From Candidatus Heimdallarchaeota archaeon (GTDB taxonomy: Archaea > Asgardarchaeota > Heimdallarchaeia > Heimdallarchaeales > Kariarchaeaceae), in assembly GCA_029882335.1 (NCBI GenBank), contig JAOUKW010000029.1:1-17963 (forward strand): a stretch of 17,963 bases of DNA, in the 5' to 3' direction. The notes below the pieces were generated by a model. The model saw nothing but the letters and a program-made list of their open reading frames with translations, was not told the DNA's origin and did not search any database. Of this stretch, positions 6,943 through 15,144 are shown in pieces; position 1 is the first letter of the stretch, and every line of letters begins with the position of its first letter. Both the position numbers and the translations under genes were made by a program.

Positions 6943-7660
6943 TTTCGTTTTCCTCTATTTCTAATTCAATCCATTCAACATTAATTCCTTGTTTCTCTAG
7001 AATTGCAGTAAATGCTTTTACATCTGAAGCTGATGGGATGGCGAAAATTGGCTCTGTATTCCCTAATATTGCAGAGCTAATATCTTTCATAAATTTTACT
7101 GGTTTAGGTAATTCTTCTTCTTTATCTAGGTATTTTCTGTAAATAATTAAGGTATATGCTACCAAATTAGTAGAATCATCCTCTATGAATGGTGAATTCT
7201 CTAATTTTGTTCTAATTTTATTGTCTGCCTTTCTTTCTTGAATTACCACTTTATTAATCATTGAATGTAGAAAACTCATTGATTTCTTAGGAGAGGGTTT
7301 TGCGATTACTCTATATGATTTTTTGAGAAATCCTGGTACGAACAATATTGGTAGTGCAACTCCTCCTGTTGAAGCAACTACTGCAGCTCCTCCAGCCATT
7401 GCTGTAGATTCTAAAAGTAATTTTTTATCCACTTTTCCTTCTGCAGTTTTTATTTCTCCATAAGGTATCCATGCAATTCCTTGTTTTTGAATATAAATTA
7501 TTATCCCACCAAAAGCGGGTAAAATTGTATATGTTTTATCTTTTAATTCTAATCCTGCAATTACTTGAATGACCCATTTCTCTAGTTTCTTCAAATCAGG
7601 TAATTCTATACTATCATTTTCCTTTTTTTTTCGAAACACTAATTTAATATCGATAATCAA
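6926..7660 (-). CDS. Hypothetical protein with one Gly/Ala-rich hydrophobic segment
   Basis: An unrecognised 244-residue protein. The N-terminal part (residues 1-75) is a mixed alpha/beta region with an IYIQKQGIAWIPYGEI strand pattern. Residues 85-112 are a Gly/Ala/Val-rich hydrophobic segment that could be a membrane hairpin or a buried helix pair. The C-terminal half is charged and helical, ending in an acidic tail. The start is a TTG at 7660: no in-frame ATG occurs before residue 88, and no ribosome site is seen. It follows the kinase gene on the same strand after 85 bases and ends in a 17-base overlap with the convergent upstream gene. Function is unknown. Confidence 0.6.
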   Translation of the reverse strand: MIIDIKLVFRKKKENDSIELPDLKKLEKWVIQVIAGLELKDKTYTILPAFGGIIIYIQKQGIAWIPYGEIKTAEGKVDKKLLLESTAMAGGAAVVASTGGVALPILFVPGFLKKSYRVIAKPSPKKSMSFLHSMINKVVIQERKADNKIRTKLENSPFIEDDSTNLVAYTLIIYRKYLDKEEELPKPVKFMKDISSAILGNTEPIFAIPSASDVKAFTAILEKQGINVEWIELEIEENEINENQ

Positions 7661-7745
7661 GTTAAAAAATATATCACTTATTTATCCAATTAGTTTACGC
7701 ATTTTAAAAATATATGAAACAGTAATTTCTAACTTGAATATAAGT

Positions 7746-8420
7746 TTAAATTAAGAATAATAATGCATATGCGACTCCAAATGGCATGAATATATTATCA
7801 AACATAGAAAATGAGATTGCTTCTATCAACATAGCAATAATTGAGGTTATAATTATGATGAATAGAATTGATGGAATAAATGCATTAAATGAGAGAAATG
7901 CTATGATCCCTCCTAGATATGATCCAATAAATACTCCAAATGAACCTTCTATTGATTTATAACCGGTTATTTTGTATTTATGTTTTCCAAATGGTTTTCC
8001 TATGAATTCACCCAATCCATCACCAAATGCAACAGATAATACTCCTGCCATGAATATCCATTTATTTTCTTGAAATATTATTAGTAAAATCACAGTACTA
8101 AGTGTTGTTAAAGTGGTATTTATTATTGATACATTTACACTTTCTCCGGGTCTTGTACCCATAATAAACAATGATTGAATCAATCTTATTCGTTTAGGTA
8201 CTGATAACAATAATATAGTTAATAGAAAGATCGACATAAAGATAATTACTTCTTGAATGGTGTCTAGGAATGCACCATATACTGCTGCAACGGTTAGTCC
8301 AGTTACATGTAGAAATTTCCTAATAACCCAGCTTGGTGCTTCCTTCTTTTTGAGATAAAAGCAGAATGTAAAAAGTATATAGGGTAATATTATTAATAAT
8401 ATATATTTTGTGTATTCCAT
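7746..8420 (-). CDS. Dolichol/phytol kinase-like (SEC59/VTE5 family) membrane protein
   Basis: Members of this family transfer phosphate from CTP to isoprenoid alcohols such as dolichol or phytol; related proteins are CTP:phosphatidate enzymes. This 224-residue protein has six or seven membrane segments and the family marks in order. RKFLH is at residues 34-38; GDGLGEFIGKPFGKHKYK at 133-150 is the CTP-binding region; KSIEGS is at 155-160; and E200 and FDN at 207-209 stand near the end, where the family has E...DDN. In an archaeon the likely substrate is a polyprenol for lipid-linked sugars or an isoprenoid alcohol being recycled, but this cannot be chosen from sequence. The family is solid and the exact substrate is open. 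Confidence 0.8.
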   Translation of the reverse strand: MEYTKYILLIILPYILFTFCFYLKKKEAPSWVIRKFLHVTGLTVAAVYGAFLDTIQEVIIFMSIFLLTILLLSVPKRIRLIQSLFIMGTRPGESVNVSIINTTLTTLSTVILLIIFQENKWIFMAGVLSVAFGDGLGEFIGKPFGKHKYKITGYKSIEGSFGVFIGSYLGGIIAFLSFNAFIPSILFIIIITSIIAMLIEAISFSMFDNIFMPFGVAYALLFLI

Positions 8421-8451
8421 TTTTATCTCTATTTTCTTCTTTGTTCATACA

Positions 8452-8466
8452 CTTTATTTATATTTA
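8452..8466 (-). promoter_or_regulatory. TATA-box candidate for the polyprenol kinase gene
   Basis: Read on the minus strand, TAAATATAAATAAAG lies about 39 bases before the ATG at 8420. It would start transcription near 8433, leaving a leader of about a dozen bases. The spacing suits an archaeal promoter. Confidence 0.4.
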
Positions 8467-8505
8467 GAATTAGATTAATACAATTATTTGATAATTCCTA
8501 ATGAT

Positions 8506-9939
8506 TTAATCAAGTACAAGAATGGAGTGTCCTAGATAGTCACTGGTTTTATTTAAAGCAACTAAATAATATTTTTTCTTTGGATTTAGATTGTTAGAAT
8601 AAGGCTGGAAGTTGTTTACTTTACTTAATATTGATTTTACTACACCAAATAGTGGATTTCCATCAATAATCAAGATATTTTCAGTTTGTTTCGGTATATT
8701 TCTCAATTCTACTATGTTATTTTTCATCACAATGGAAAATATATTTTCCTTCAAATTGATATTCATTGATCTTGGTTTAATTTCAATGGCTGATTTAAGC
8801 TTTTTACTTGTTGTTTCAGATACTTTTCTTGAATAATTAAAAGCTGGTGGTTTTATCCCTTTTTTACCAGTTATTTTTGCCTTAATTTCTTGATTGTCCT
8901 TATTCATCCAATTAATTCGGGATAATCCAATTAAATCACCTCTATTTCCCAATTGTAGATATGGTTTTGGTGGTTTTACAGTATCAATAGGAATCCATAA
9001 TCCATACAAATAGACTTCTGCAAAGGCATGGTTTATCCAGTTGTTGAAATTAGTTCTTCCAAAACCACTGATTAGGTTTGCTTGGATACCAAATGACCTT
9101 AGAAGAGTGACTGTTAAGGCAGAAAATTCTGTACAATCTCCTTTTCCGTACTTTAGTGCATATGCAGACCCTCTTTCTTTTATTTGTCTTACATATTTTA
9201 CATTTCTATGAACAAAAGATAATACATCATTTAATACTTTAATAGGGTATGAAATATTTCGATATCCATCATACCTCTGCAAATTCGGATCATCTGTCTC
9301 TAGGCCAATTTCTGATTTATATGGGATTGTTCTTTTAATGATATAATTTTCATCTGGTAAATTATAAAATGGAATAACATCTATTGAAATATGAGCCGGT
9401 TGAATCATTTGAAACCATTGTAATTTTTTTTGGTTTGTTCCCCATAGATTATTTGATAGAATATTCTCATTATGAACTATGGTACCTCTTCCACCGACAA
9501 CTTCACTTTTTGATTGTAATAAATAGTTGTCTGGAACTTCTAATGTTTCTACTTCTATTTGATCTATTTCTCCATTCATATTTGTAAAATTCATTAGATG
9601 ATGTACAAGAAAAGATTGAGTGGGTCTTTTTCTACTGATGATGTAGAATGGAAATTGGAATATGGTATTATTACTTAAGTCATTTACTTGGATGGTGTAA
9701 AGGCCTTTAACAAGGTAATTTGTTAAAGGAAAACTAATTTGCCATTTTTCTCCAATTTTAAGGGAAGGAATCTCAATTTTAGAAATTTCGGTGTTGTAGG
9801 GGTCTAATAATATGTAGATAAAACCACCAAAATTAATTGACCCTCTTTCTACAAGGATAAATATGTTCCCTTTGGCAGGGAGTTTAATATTTGGATAAAT
9901 TTCCTGTTTTACTTCGTCCTGCCAATGGATAGTAATCAT
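8506..9939 (-). CDS. Transglutaminase-fold protein with intact catalytic triad
   Basis: A 477-residue protein carrying a transglutaminase-like / cysteine protease-like core in its middle. Cys269 lies in GKGDCTEFS, His304 in NHAFAEVYL and Asp319 in WIPIDTV, the normal order and spacing. The first 230 residues look like beta-rich Ig-like domains; residues 60-100 resemble a bacterial macroglobulin-type strand pattern. The C-terminal 150 residues are mixed and lack a recognised domain. There is no signal peptide or membrane helix, so the protein looks cytoplasmic or exported by an unknown route. Archaeal proteins with this fold usually have unknown substrates; peptide hydrolysis or crosslinking is possible. 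The gene is the first of a run of three minus-strand genes. A TAAATATTTAA box 26 bases upstream of the ATG fits a leaderless transcript. Confidence 0.75.
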   Translation of the reverse strand: MITIHWQDEVKQEIYPNIKLPAKGNIFILVERGSINFGGFIYILLDPYNTEISKIEIPSLKIGEKWQISFPLTNYLVKGLYTIQVNDLSNNTIFQFPFYIISRKRPTQSFLVHHLMNFTNMNGEIDQIEVETLEVPDNYLLQSKSEVVGGRGTIVHNENILSNNLWGTNQKKLQWFQMIQPAHISIDVIPFYNLPDENYIIKRTIPYKSEIGLETDDPNLQRYDGYRNISYPIKVLNDVLSFVHRNVKYVRQIKERGSAYALKYGKGDCTEFSALTVTLLRSFGIQANLISGFGRTNFNNWINHAFAEVYLYGLWIPIDTVKPPKPYLQLGNRGDLIGLSRINWMNKDNQEIKAKITGKKGIKPPAFNYSRKVSETTSKKLKSAIEIKPRSMNINLKENIFSIVMKNNIVELRNIPKQTENILIIDGNPLFGVVKSILSKVNNFQPYSNNLNPKKKYYLVALNKTSDYLGHSILVLD

Positions 9940-10122
9940 AATTTATACTATAATGCTAAATATTTAATTAATATTGAAGTGGTCTAGTATTTTTCAACGA
10001 ATAATATGTGGCGTTGTTATTATGACTGATTTAGAAGGTTAACATTTGAATTAAAGACATTGTAATTTAAAATTGCTGAAATGCATGAATAATTTTATTT
10101 TTGATAATGATTTGAATTAATT
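9940..10122. promoter_or_regulatory. Divergent promoter region between the transglutaminase-fold gene and hisS
   Basis: This 183-base spacer separates two genes facing away from each other. On the minus side TTAAATATTTA (9957-9967) sits about 25 bases from the ATG. On the plus side ATTTTATTTTTG (10092-10103) sits about 26 bases before the hisS ATG. Both spacings fit leaderless transcripts, in keeping with the lack of ribosome sites on both genes. Confidence 0.35.
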
Positions 10123-11619
10123 ATGAATAAATATAATCTTCTAGATGGAGTGCAAGGATTTAGAGATTACTTTCCAGAAGACTGGGATAAAATCGACTTT
10201 ATTCTTAATAATATGAAATTTATCGCTAGAAGATATGGATATGTTGAATATGAGGGACCAAGTATAGAAGCTACTGAATTAATTGAAGCAAAATCAGGAG
10301 AAGGTTTAATCACAGAAATTTTCACAGTTAATAATAGAGAGAATAGAAGAATTCTCCTCCGACCAGAACAAACTCCAACCTTAGCACGTATGCTTGCAAA
10401 AAATCAACAAAAATATAAGAGACCAATTCGATGGTTTTCAATTCCTCGTTTATTTAGAGATGAGACTGTTCAAAAAGGTAGAGTAAAAGAGTTTTGGCAA
10501 TTAAATGTGGATTGCTTGGGTGATGATTCTATGGTAACTGATGCTGAAATAATTTCAGTTGCAGTTGATATTTTACGGGAATGTGGTCTTAAGGATGATC
10601 AATTTTCAGTACTAATAAATAATCGTAAATTATTAAATACTTTTTTGAACTCGATGGATGGTGTAAATTCGCAAAAAATTATCTCTGTTATAGACAAGAA
10701 GATGAGTTATTTACAGGATTATGCAGAGATACAATTAGAAAATAGTGGAATGACTAAAAAAGACGCAAGTAATGAAGCACTTAAGTTCAGGAGAATTCTA
10801 AATTCAAGTGGTGAGTTCAAGAATGAATTGTTAGAAAGTTCAAGTGAATTGACTAAATCAATGGTAAATGATATCGTTGAAATAACAAAATCGGTGGTTG
10901 TAGCTTCTTTTTTGCAAAATGGATTACAACAGGATCAAGCAAATGAGTTGTATAAGTTAACTTCCAATATTAATGAACCTACTGTGTTTATTGACAATCT
11001 AAAACAGTTGTCATTACCTCCTGAAAGTGCAGCTATTATTGATGAATTCGAAGAATTAGTGATCTATTTAAAATCATTTGGAGTTATAGATACGGTTATT
11101 TTTGATGCCAGTTTAGCTCGTGGTTTAGATTATTATACTGGTTTTGTATTTGAGGTATTTGAATCAAGTGGACAATTAGTTAGAGCATTATGTGGTGGAG
11201 GTCGATATAGTGATTTAGTTGAAAGCTTAGGTGGTACGAATTTATCCGGTGTTGGATTTGGTATGGGTGATCTTGCATTGCTGGAAACAATGAAAATATT
11301 AGGTTTGGATAAATCATTGGATCAAAATAAACCGGAGATTTATATTGCACCGATAAAAAAAGAACCTATTCCTATGATTATCGAACTTGCTGCGCGTTTA
11401 CGGAAAAACTTCAGTGTTATGTGTAATCCCTTTACATGGAAGTTGAATCGACATTTTGACACGGCAGATACTATGGGTACGAAAATTGTAATATTAATGG
11501 GTCCTAAAGATTTAGCAAACAATATGGTTTCAATTCGAAAGTTAGCAACAGAAGAAAAATATGAATTGCAGATAAATGAATCACTAGAAGATGAAGTTCG
11601 TAAAATATTGGGTGAATAG
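10123..11619 (+). CDS. hisS: Histidyl-tRNA synthetase
   Basis: A class II aminoacyl-tRNA synthetase that charges tRNA-His with histidine in the cytoplasm. The N-terminus reads LLDGVQGFRDYFPED, typical of HisRS. Motif 2 contains FRDE (residues 111-114). The histidine-binding signature RGLDYYTG is at 333-340, followed by GGGRYSDL (358-365) and the motif 3 region GVGFGMG (376-382). The last 95 residues form the anticodon-binding domain. At 498 residues it is longer than usual bacterial and archaeal HisRS (about 420); the extra length lies in the central region between residues about 170 and 325, recalling the longer eukaryotic type. The start at ATG 10123 has no ribosome site and may be leaderless. 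Family assignment is certain. Confidence 0.97.
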   Translation: MNKYNLLDGVQGFRDYFPEDWDKIDFILNNMKFIARRYGYVEYEGPSIEATELIEAKSGEGLITEIFTVNNRENRRILLRPEQTPTLARMLAKNQQKYKRPIRWFSIPRLFRDETVQKGRVKEFWQLNVDCLGDDSMVTDAEIISVAVDILRECGLKDDQFSVLINNRKLLNTFLNSMDGVNSQKIISVIDKKMSYLQDYAEIQLENSGMTKKDASNEALKFRRILNSSGEFKNELLESSSELTKSMVNDIVEITKSVVVASFLQNGLQQDQANELYKLTSNINEPTVFIDNLKQLSLPPESAAIIDEFEELVIYLKSFGVIDTVIFDASLARGLDYYTGFVFEVFESSGQLVRALCGGGRYSDLVESLGGTNLSGVGFGMGDLALLETMKILGLDKSLDQNKPEIYIAPIKKEPIPMIIELAARLRKNFSVMCNPFTWKLNRHFDTADTMGTKIVILMGPKDLANNMVSIRKLATEEKYELQINESLEDEVRKILGE

Positions 11620-11624
11620 TAAGC

Positions 11625-11633
11625 TTATAAATA
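11625..11633 (+). promoter_or_regulatory. TATA-box candidate for the hydrolase-kinase pair
   Basis: TTATAAATA lies 46 bases before the ATG at 11679 and just after the hisS stop. It would start transcription near 11655 with a leader of about 24 bases. This suggests the two genes that follow have their own promoter. Confidence 0.45.
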
Positions 11634-11678
11634 TCTCTTTCTAGTAATCTTTATTTTAAATTCATTGGTTTTTCAATT

Positions 11679-12329
11679 ATGAGAAAAATAGGAACTGACG
11701 CATATTCTTTAGATACTAATGGCCATGTTGCATTATTATCCTCCGGTCGTTTAATCTTAATTGATACTGGCACAAAACCGGATGGTGAAATTCTTCTACC
11801 AGAGATAGAAAAAACAGGATATAAAGTATCAGATATTGAATTTATTTATATTACTCATACTCATCCAGATCATGTTGGTGGTTTAGCTAAATTAAAAGAA
11901 TTAACAGATGCAATTGTTTTATCTCATGAATTAGAAGCGAAATATATTTCAAAGGAAGAAATATATGATGGTCCACCTGGGTCAAAATATCAATTTCATC
12001 CAGGAACACCTGTAGATGTGAAATTAGTTGATGGTCAAATCTATGAAGGTTTATTAACAATTCATACTCCAGGTCATACACCTGGTCATTCTTCATTTCT
12101 AGATCAGGAGGGTAGTTTATTAATTGCAGGAGATGCATTTAGGAATGATCCTGAAACTGGATTTGGCCCGATGGGTGATCAATATACTCTAGATCCAAAT
12201 CAACATAAATTATCTATTAAGAAATTATCAAATTATAATTTTGAGAGAGTGATATTAGGACACGGTGAACCTGTAGAAGTAAATGGTTCAAAACTGCTTA
12301 GACAGCTAGTTGAAAGAGAAAATTACTGA
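11679..12329 (+). CDS. Metallo-beta-lactamase-fold hydrolase
   Basis: A 216-residue soluble metal-dependent hydrolase. The signature THTHPDHVGG gives H60, H62, D64 and H65; H133 sits in HTPGHTPGH, D152 in AGDAF and H195 in LGHGEP. All the residues needed for a two-metal site are therefore present. The size and the HTPGHTPGH and GHGEP motifs fit the glyoxalase II-like / general MBL group. The substrate could be a thioester, lactone or phosphodiester and cannot be fixed from sequence. Its TGA stop is followed immediately by the ATG of the PfkB-family gene, so the two are almost certainly cotranscribed and translationally coupled. Confidence 0.85.
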   Translation: MRKIGTDAYSLDTNGHVALLSSGRLILIDTGTKPDGEILLPEIEKTGYKVSDIEFIYITHTHPDHVGGLAKLKELTDAIVLSHELEAKYISKEEIYDGPPGSKYQFHPGTPVDVKLVDGQIYEGLLTIHTPGHTPGHSSFLDQEGSLLIAGDAFRNDPETGFGPMGDQYTLDPNQHKLSIKKLSNYNFERVILGHGEPVEVNGSKLLRQLVERENY

Positions 12330-13241
12330 ATGTTATCCATTGGTTTTGATCCTTCGTTTATAGATACATTAGTTAGAGTTCAAAATGGTAATTCTCTTGC
12401 CACTCATCTTCCATTACCTGGAAATCATCATAGAGATTCATTTATCCAAAGAATTGCAGGAGGTAATGGAGTTAATGTGTCTTATGTCTTGTCAAAAATA
12501 GATATCCCACATACTTTAGTTGTTCCAGTAAATCAAGAATTTGAAATGTTATTAAAGCAGAGGGGTATTATAAATTTTTATTCAATTAACGCAGATATTT
12601 CAGAAACTGTTGCATTAACCTATTCCAAGGGAGATATACAGTTTAACCATCAGAGGTCAGTACTAAATAGAATTCATTGGAGTAAGGAAATTCATGATTT
12701 ATGGGTAAATTCCCCCATTGCTATATTTCTAAATTGGGGACTAAATATAGATTCTCTGGAATGGGTATCGCTCCAATGGTTATCAATTTGTGGCTGGAAT
12801 TTTGATGAGTTACTATCCGAGAGAGATCTATTCTCCCATGCGTTAGAAATGAATTGTCCTTCTAAACCTATTATTTTAGAACCTGGGTCTATAAAAACTC
12901 ATCATTCAAAAGACAATTTAACGAAATTATTAACAAATATGTCAAAGAGTGAAATTACAGATAAATTGATATTTTGTTGCAATGAAGAGGAAGTATCTGA
13001 ATATAGGACCATAAATTTTCCTAATTTTGTACTTCATACATCTAAATTTGTAGAATTAATCGGATCTGAAGAAAAATTAGTTGATGTACCAAAATTGCGG
13101 AGAGAGCCTGAAACTTTTGTTGGTGCAGGTGATGCTTTTCTTGCAGGTATGATATCTTCTGTGTTGAAGGATGAAATTGATTTAGATTATTGCATTAAAG
13201 TGGCTCAAACCTATTTGCTAAATGATTATTCGGATAACTAA
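12330..13241 (+). CDS. PfkB/ribokinase-family sugar kinase
   Basis: A 303-residue carbohydrate or nucleoside kinase that would transfer phosphate from a nucleotide to a hydroxyl group. The N-terminal family motif is seen as AGGNGVNVSYVLSKI (residues 43-57). The C-terminal motif is ETFVGAGDAFLAG (261-273), with the anion-hole Gly-Ala-Gly and catalytic Asp268. The middle part is divergent and Trp-rich and gives no substrate hint; ribokinase-, fructokinase- or inosine kinase-like roles are all possible. It begins at the base after the upstream hydrolase stop. Its last four bases overlap the end of the convergent flavoprotein gene. Confidence 0.8.
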   Translation: MLSIGFDPSFIDTLVRVQNGNSLATHLPLPGNHHRDSFIQRIAGGNGVNVSYVLSKIDIPHTLVVPVNQEFEMLLKQRGIINFYSINADISETVALTYSKGDIQFNHQRSVLNRIHWSKEIHDLWVNSPIAIFLNWGLNIDSLEWVSLQWLSICGWNFDELLSERDLFSHALEMNCPSKPIILEPGSIKTHHSKDNLTKLLTNMSKSEITDKLIFCCNEEEVSEYRTINFPNFVLHTSKFVELIGSEEKLVDVPKLRREPETFVGAGDAFLAGMISSVLKDEIDLDYCIKVAQTYLLNDYSDN

Positions 13242-14131
13242 TCTTTATCTTTTTTGAGAATTTTTAATGCAGTCATATATCCACCGGCTATTGTTCCTCC
13301 AAATCCTCCTCCTGGAAATCCCCATGCAGATGCAAAATATAGATTTTTTACTGGAGATTTAGAATATTTTCTACGATTTAACATAGCTTGTTTTGGAGTT
13401 TGAGCAAATCCATATACAATTCCATTTGGATTGAGTGTATATCTTTCTATTGTACGTGGTGTTGACATTTCAGTATAGACAACATATTTTTTAATTCCTG
13501 GAAATGTATTTTCTAATTTTTCCAAAAAAATTTGAGTTACTTCATCTTTCCTTTTCTTATATTCTTCTTTTTCTTTGAACTTCCAGTTATCAATATAATC
13601 TATAGCACAAATAGAGGCAATATGATACTTCTCTGTTGATAAGCCATTATCTATTGCATCATAATTGACAAAAACCATTCCCTTCTTTAGATAGTCTCCA
13701 TTTCTTTCAAATTTGGTAAAATCCTTTAATGTATTAACTTCTTCATTGTAAATGAATGTTGAATATCTATTATCAACTAATTGAGATATATCTTCAGAAA
13801 AGGCTATATAAATTGAAATTAAAGAACATGGCAATTCAAGTGAATTAATCTGTTTTGTGTATTCATCATTTTTCATACTTGGTATTAATTTGTTTACTAC
13901 ATTTGGAATAGCTGCATTAGCTATTATTATTTTACCATATGCTATCAATTCTCCTTCCGTAGGTCTTTTTTGTCTTCTATATTTCACACCTACTGCTATT
14001 TTATTTTCTATAATTATTTCTTCGACCAAATGTTTTAACACAATAGTACCTCCATATTTGGTAATGGTATTGGCTAATGCGTCAGATAGTTTTTGAGAAC
14101 CTCCTTTAACAAAATAACCTCCTCCTATCAA
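13238..14131 (-). CDS. CrtI/retinol saturase-like flavoprotein, C-terminal part
   Basis: This 297-residue frame is the C-terminal two thirds of an FAD-dependent phytoene desaturase / carotenoid isomerase / retinol saturase-type oxidoreductase. It begins with GGGYFVKGGSQKLSDALA, a conserved internal segment of the family, and ends with the second FAD-contact motif LYFASAWGFPGGGFGG about 30 residues before the end. The TTG at 14131 is only the first available start codon after the TAA at 14135-14137. The preceding codons (TAT after the TAA) continue the same frame, so this is the rest of the upstream gene rather than an independent gene. Whether it is made as a separate chain is unknown. Confidence 0.7.
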   Translation of the reverse strand: MIGGGYFVKGGSQKLSDALANTITKYGGTIVLKHLVEEIIIENKIAVGVKYRRQKRPTEGELIAYGKIIIANAAIPNVVNKLIPSMKNDEYTKQINSLELPCSLISIYIAFSEDISQLVDNRYSTFIYNEEVNTLKDFTKFERNGDYLKKGMVFVNYDAIDNGLSTEKYHIASICAIDYIDNWKFKEKEEYKKRKDEVTQIFLEKLENTFPGIKKYVVYTEMSTPRTIERYTLNPNGIVYGFAQTPKQAMLNRRKYSKSPVKNLYFASAWGFPGGGFGGTIAGGYMTALKILKKDKD

Positions 14132-14134
14132 ATA

Positions 14135-14137
14135 TTA
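14135..14137 (-). pseudogene. In-frame TAA that splits the CrtI-like gene
   Basis: On the minus strand the frame reads ...FYATGQA-TAA-YLIGGGYFVKGG..., with no shift. A single-base change from TCA, TTA, TAT, TAC, CAA, AAA or GAA would explain it. Both halves are otherwise well conserved, so this is either a recent nonsense mutation, a sequencing or assembly error, or a read-through site. Confidence 0.75.
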
Positions 14138-14782
14138 AGCTTGACCTGTTGCATAAAACAAATAACTTGTAGTATATGGGTCGTCATGATAATAGGCTAA
14201 ATTTCCAATTAGGGTTAATTTTAAATCCTCGTTTTTAGTTAATTTGTCAATATACTCTCCAACATTTGTATTTAAATTAAATATCAAATTCCTTAATAAA
14301 AGGGGTAGTATGGGAAAAAGGATGATTAATTTCCAAATAGGCCAGTTTAATCTTTTGATTTGTTTCCTAACATTGATAATATCGTTAAAAAATTTATTAA
14401 TTGCCTTTTTTTCCTCTGGAAATTGAATAGATAAACTATTTTTCGCTTCATTTACATTATCTGGTAAGATTATATCTAATTGTCCTCGAATTAATCTAAA
14501 GAATTCAGGAACTTTCACAAATTCAATTTGATTATATACCTCCAAATCATGATACATTGATCTATTATGTACTGAACCTGTTTCATGTAATCCTACTTCA
14601 AATATCATTTCTCTCTTTCTTTTGAATACAGTTGCACAACCACCAACAACATTATGCTGTTCTATCAGTAATACTTTTTTGCCAGCTTTTGCTAGTTTAG
14701 AACCTGCAGTTAATCCGGCGAGACCTCCTCCTATTATTATTATATCATATCGGTGGATAGGGGAAATGTTCTCAACTCCCAT
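14135..14782 (-). CDS. CrtI/retinol saturase-like flavoprotein, N-terminal part
   Basis: The N-terminal 215 residues of an FAD-dependent oxidoreductase of the phytoene desaturase / carotenoid isomerase / retinol saturase group, which saturates, desaturates or isomerises isoprenoid chains. The Rossmann motif IIIGGGLAGLTAG (about residues 15-27) is followed by E41 for the ribose contact and GGCATVF. The protein also carries LHETGS and a stretch resembling a membrane-associated helix (about 150-170). It ends at TAA in the middle of a conserved family segment, PYTTSYLFYATGQA. With the downstream part the full protein would be about 513 residues, normal for the family. The start ATG 14782 gives a natural N-terminus; no ribosome site is clear. 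Confidence 0.75.
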   Translation of the reverse strand: MGVENISPIHRYDIIIIGGGLAGLTAGSKLAKAGKKVLLIEQHNVVGGCATVFKRKREMIFEVGLHETGSVHNRSMYHDLEVYNQIEFVKVPEFFRLIRGQLDIILPDNVNEAKNSLSIQFPEEKKAINKFFNDIINVRKQIKRLNWPIWKLIILFPILPLLLRNLIFNLNTNVGEYIDKLTKNEDLKLTLIGNLAYYHDDPYTTSYLFYATGQA

Positions 14783-15144
14783 AAATTAATATATTGATAA
14801 CAAATTATAATTAAAATATGTTACGTGTCAACTTCTGTATTTATTCTTTTGAAAAACATTCAAATTAATATTATTTTAATAATATTCTTGATTATATTCA
14901 ATTAATTAATTTAACAATAATATATAAGGCGCTTACAAAATTAATTTAACTGATTATATTTTAATCTTTTATAACATTTCGTAGTATAAAATAATTAAAA
15001 TATTGAAAATTATGGCGATTATTTTAAAATATGTATATTGCCTTATTGTTTAATGCATTTCCACACATTCTACAATGATAATAGATAGAGTTTTTAAGGT
15101 AGATTAGACTATAAAATGATTAAGGTTATTCGAGGATTTCACGA
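14783..15144. promoter_or_regulatory. Divergent intergenic region upstream of the CrtI-like and surface protein genes
   Basis: A 362-base, very AT-rich spacer between divergent genes; no gene is visible. On the + side TATATAAGG (14921-14929) is a strong-looking TATA box but would leave a leader near 195 bases. TTTTTAAGG (15091-15099) and CTATAAAATG (15110-15119) lie closer to the surface protein start and would give leaders of some 24 bases or fewer. On the minus side TAATTATAATTTG upstream of 14782 is a possible TATA element. A GAGGAT ribosome site (15132-15137) precedes ATG 15145 by seven bases. Confidence 0.4.

Noticed and set aside
14110..14131. GGAGGAGGT after the TAA as a ribosome site for restarting the second half of the CrtI-like gene
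   Set aside because: It encodes the conserved Gly-Gly-Gly of the family and no in-frame start codon follows at a useful distance, so it is most likely coincidental.
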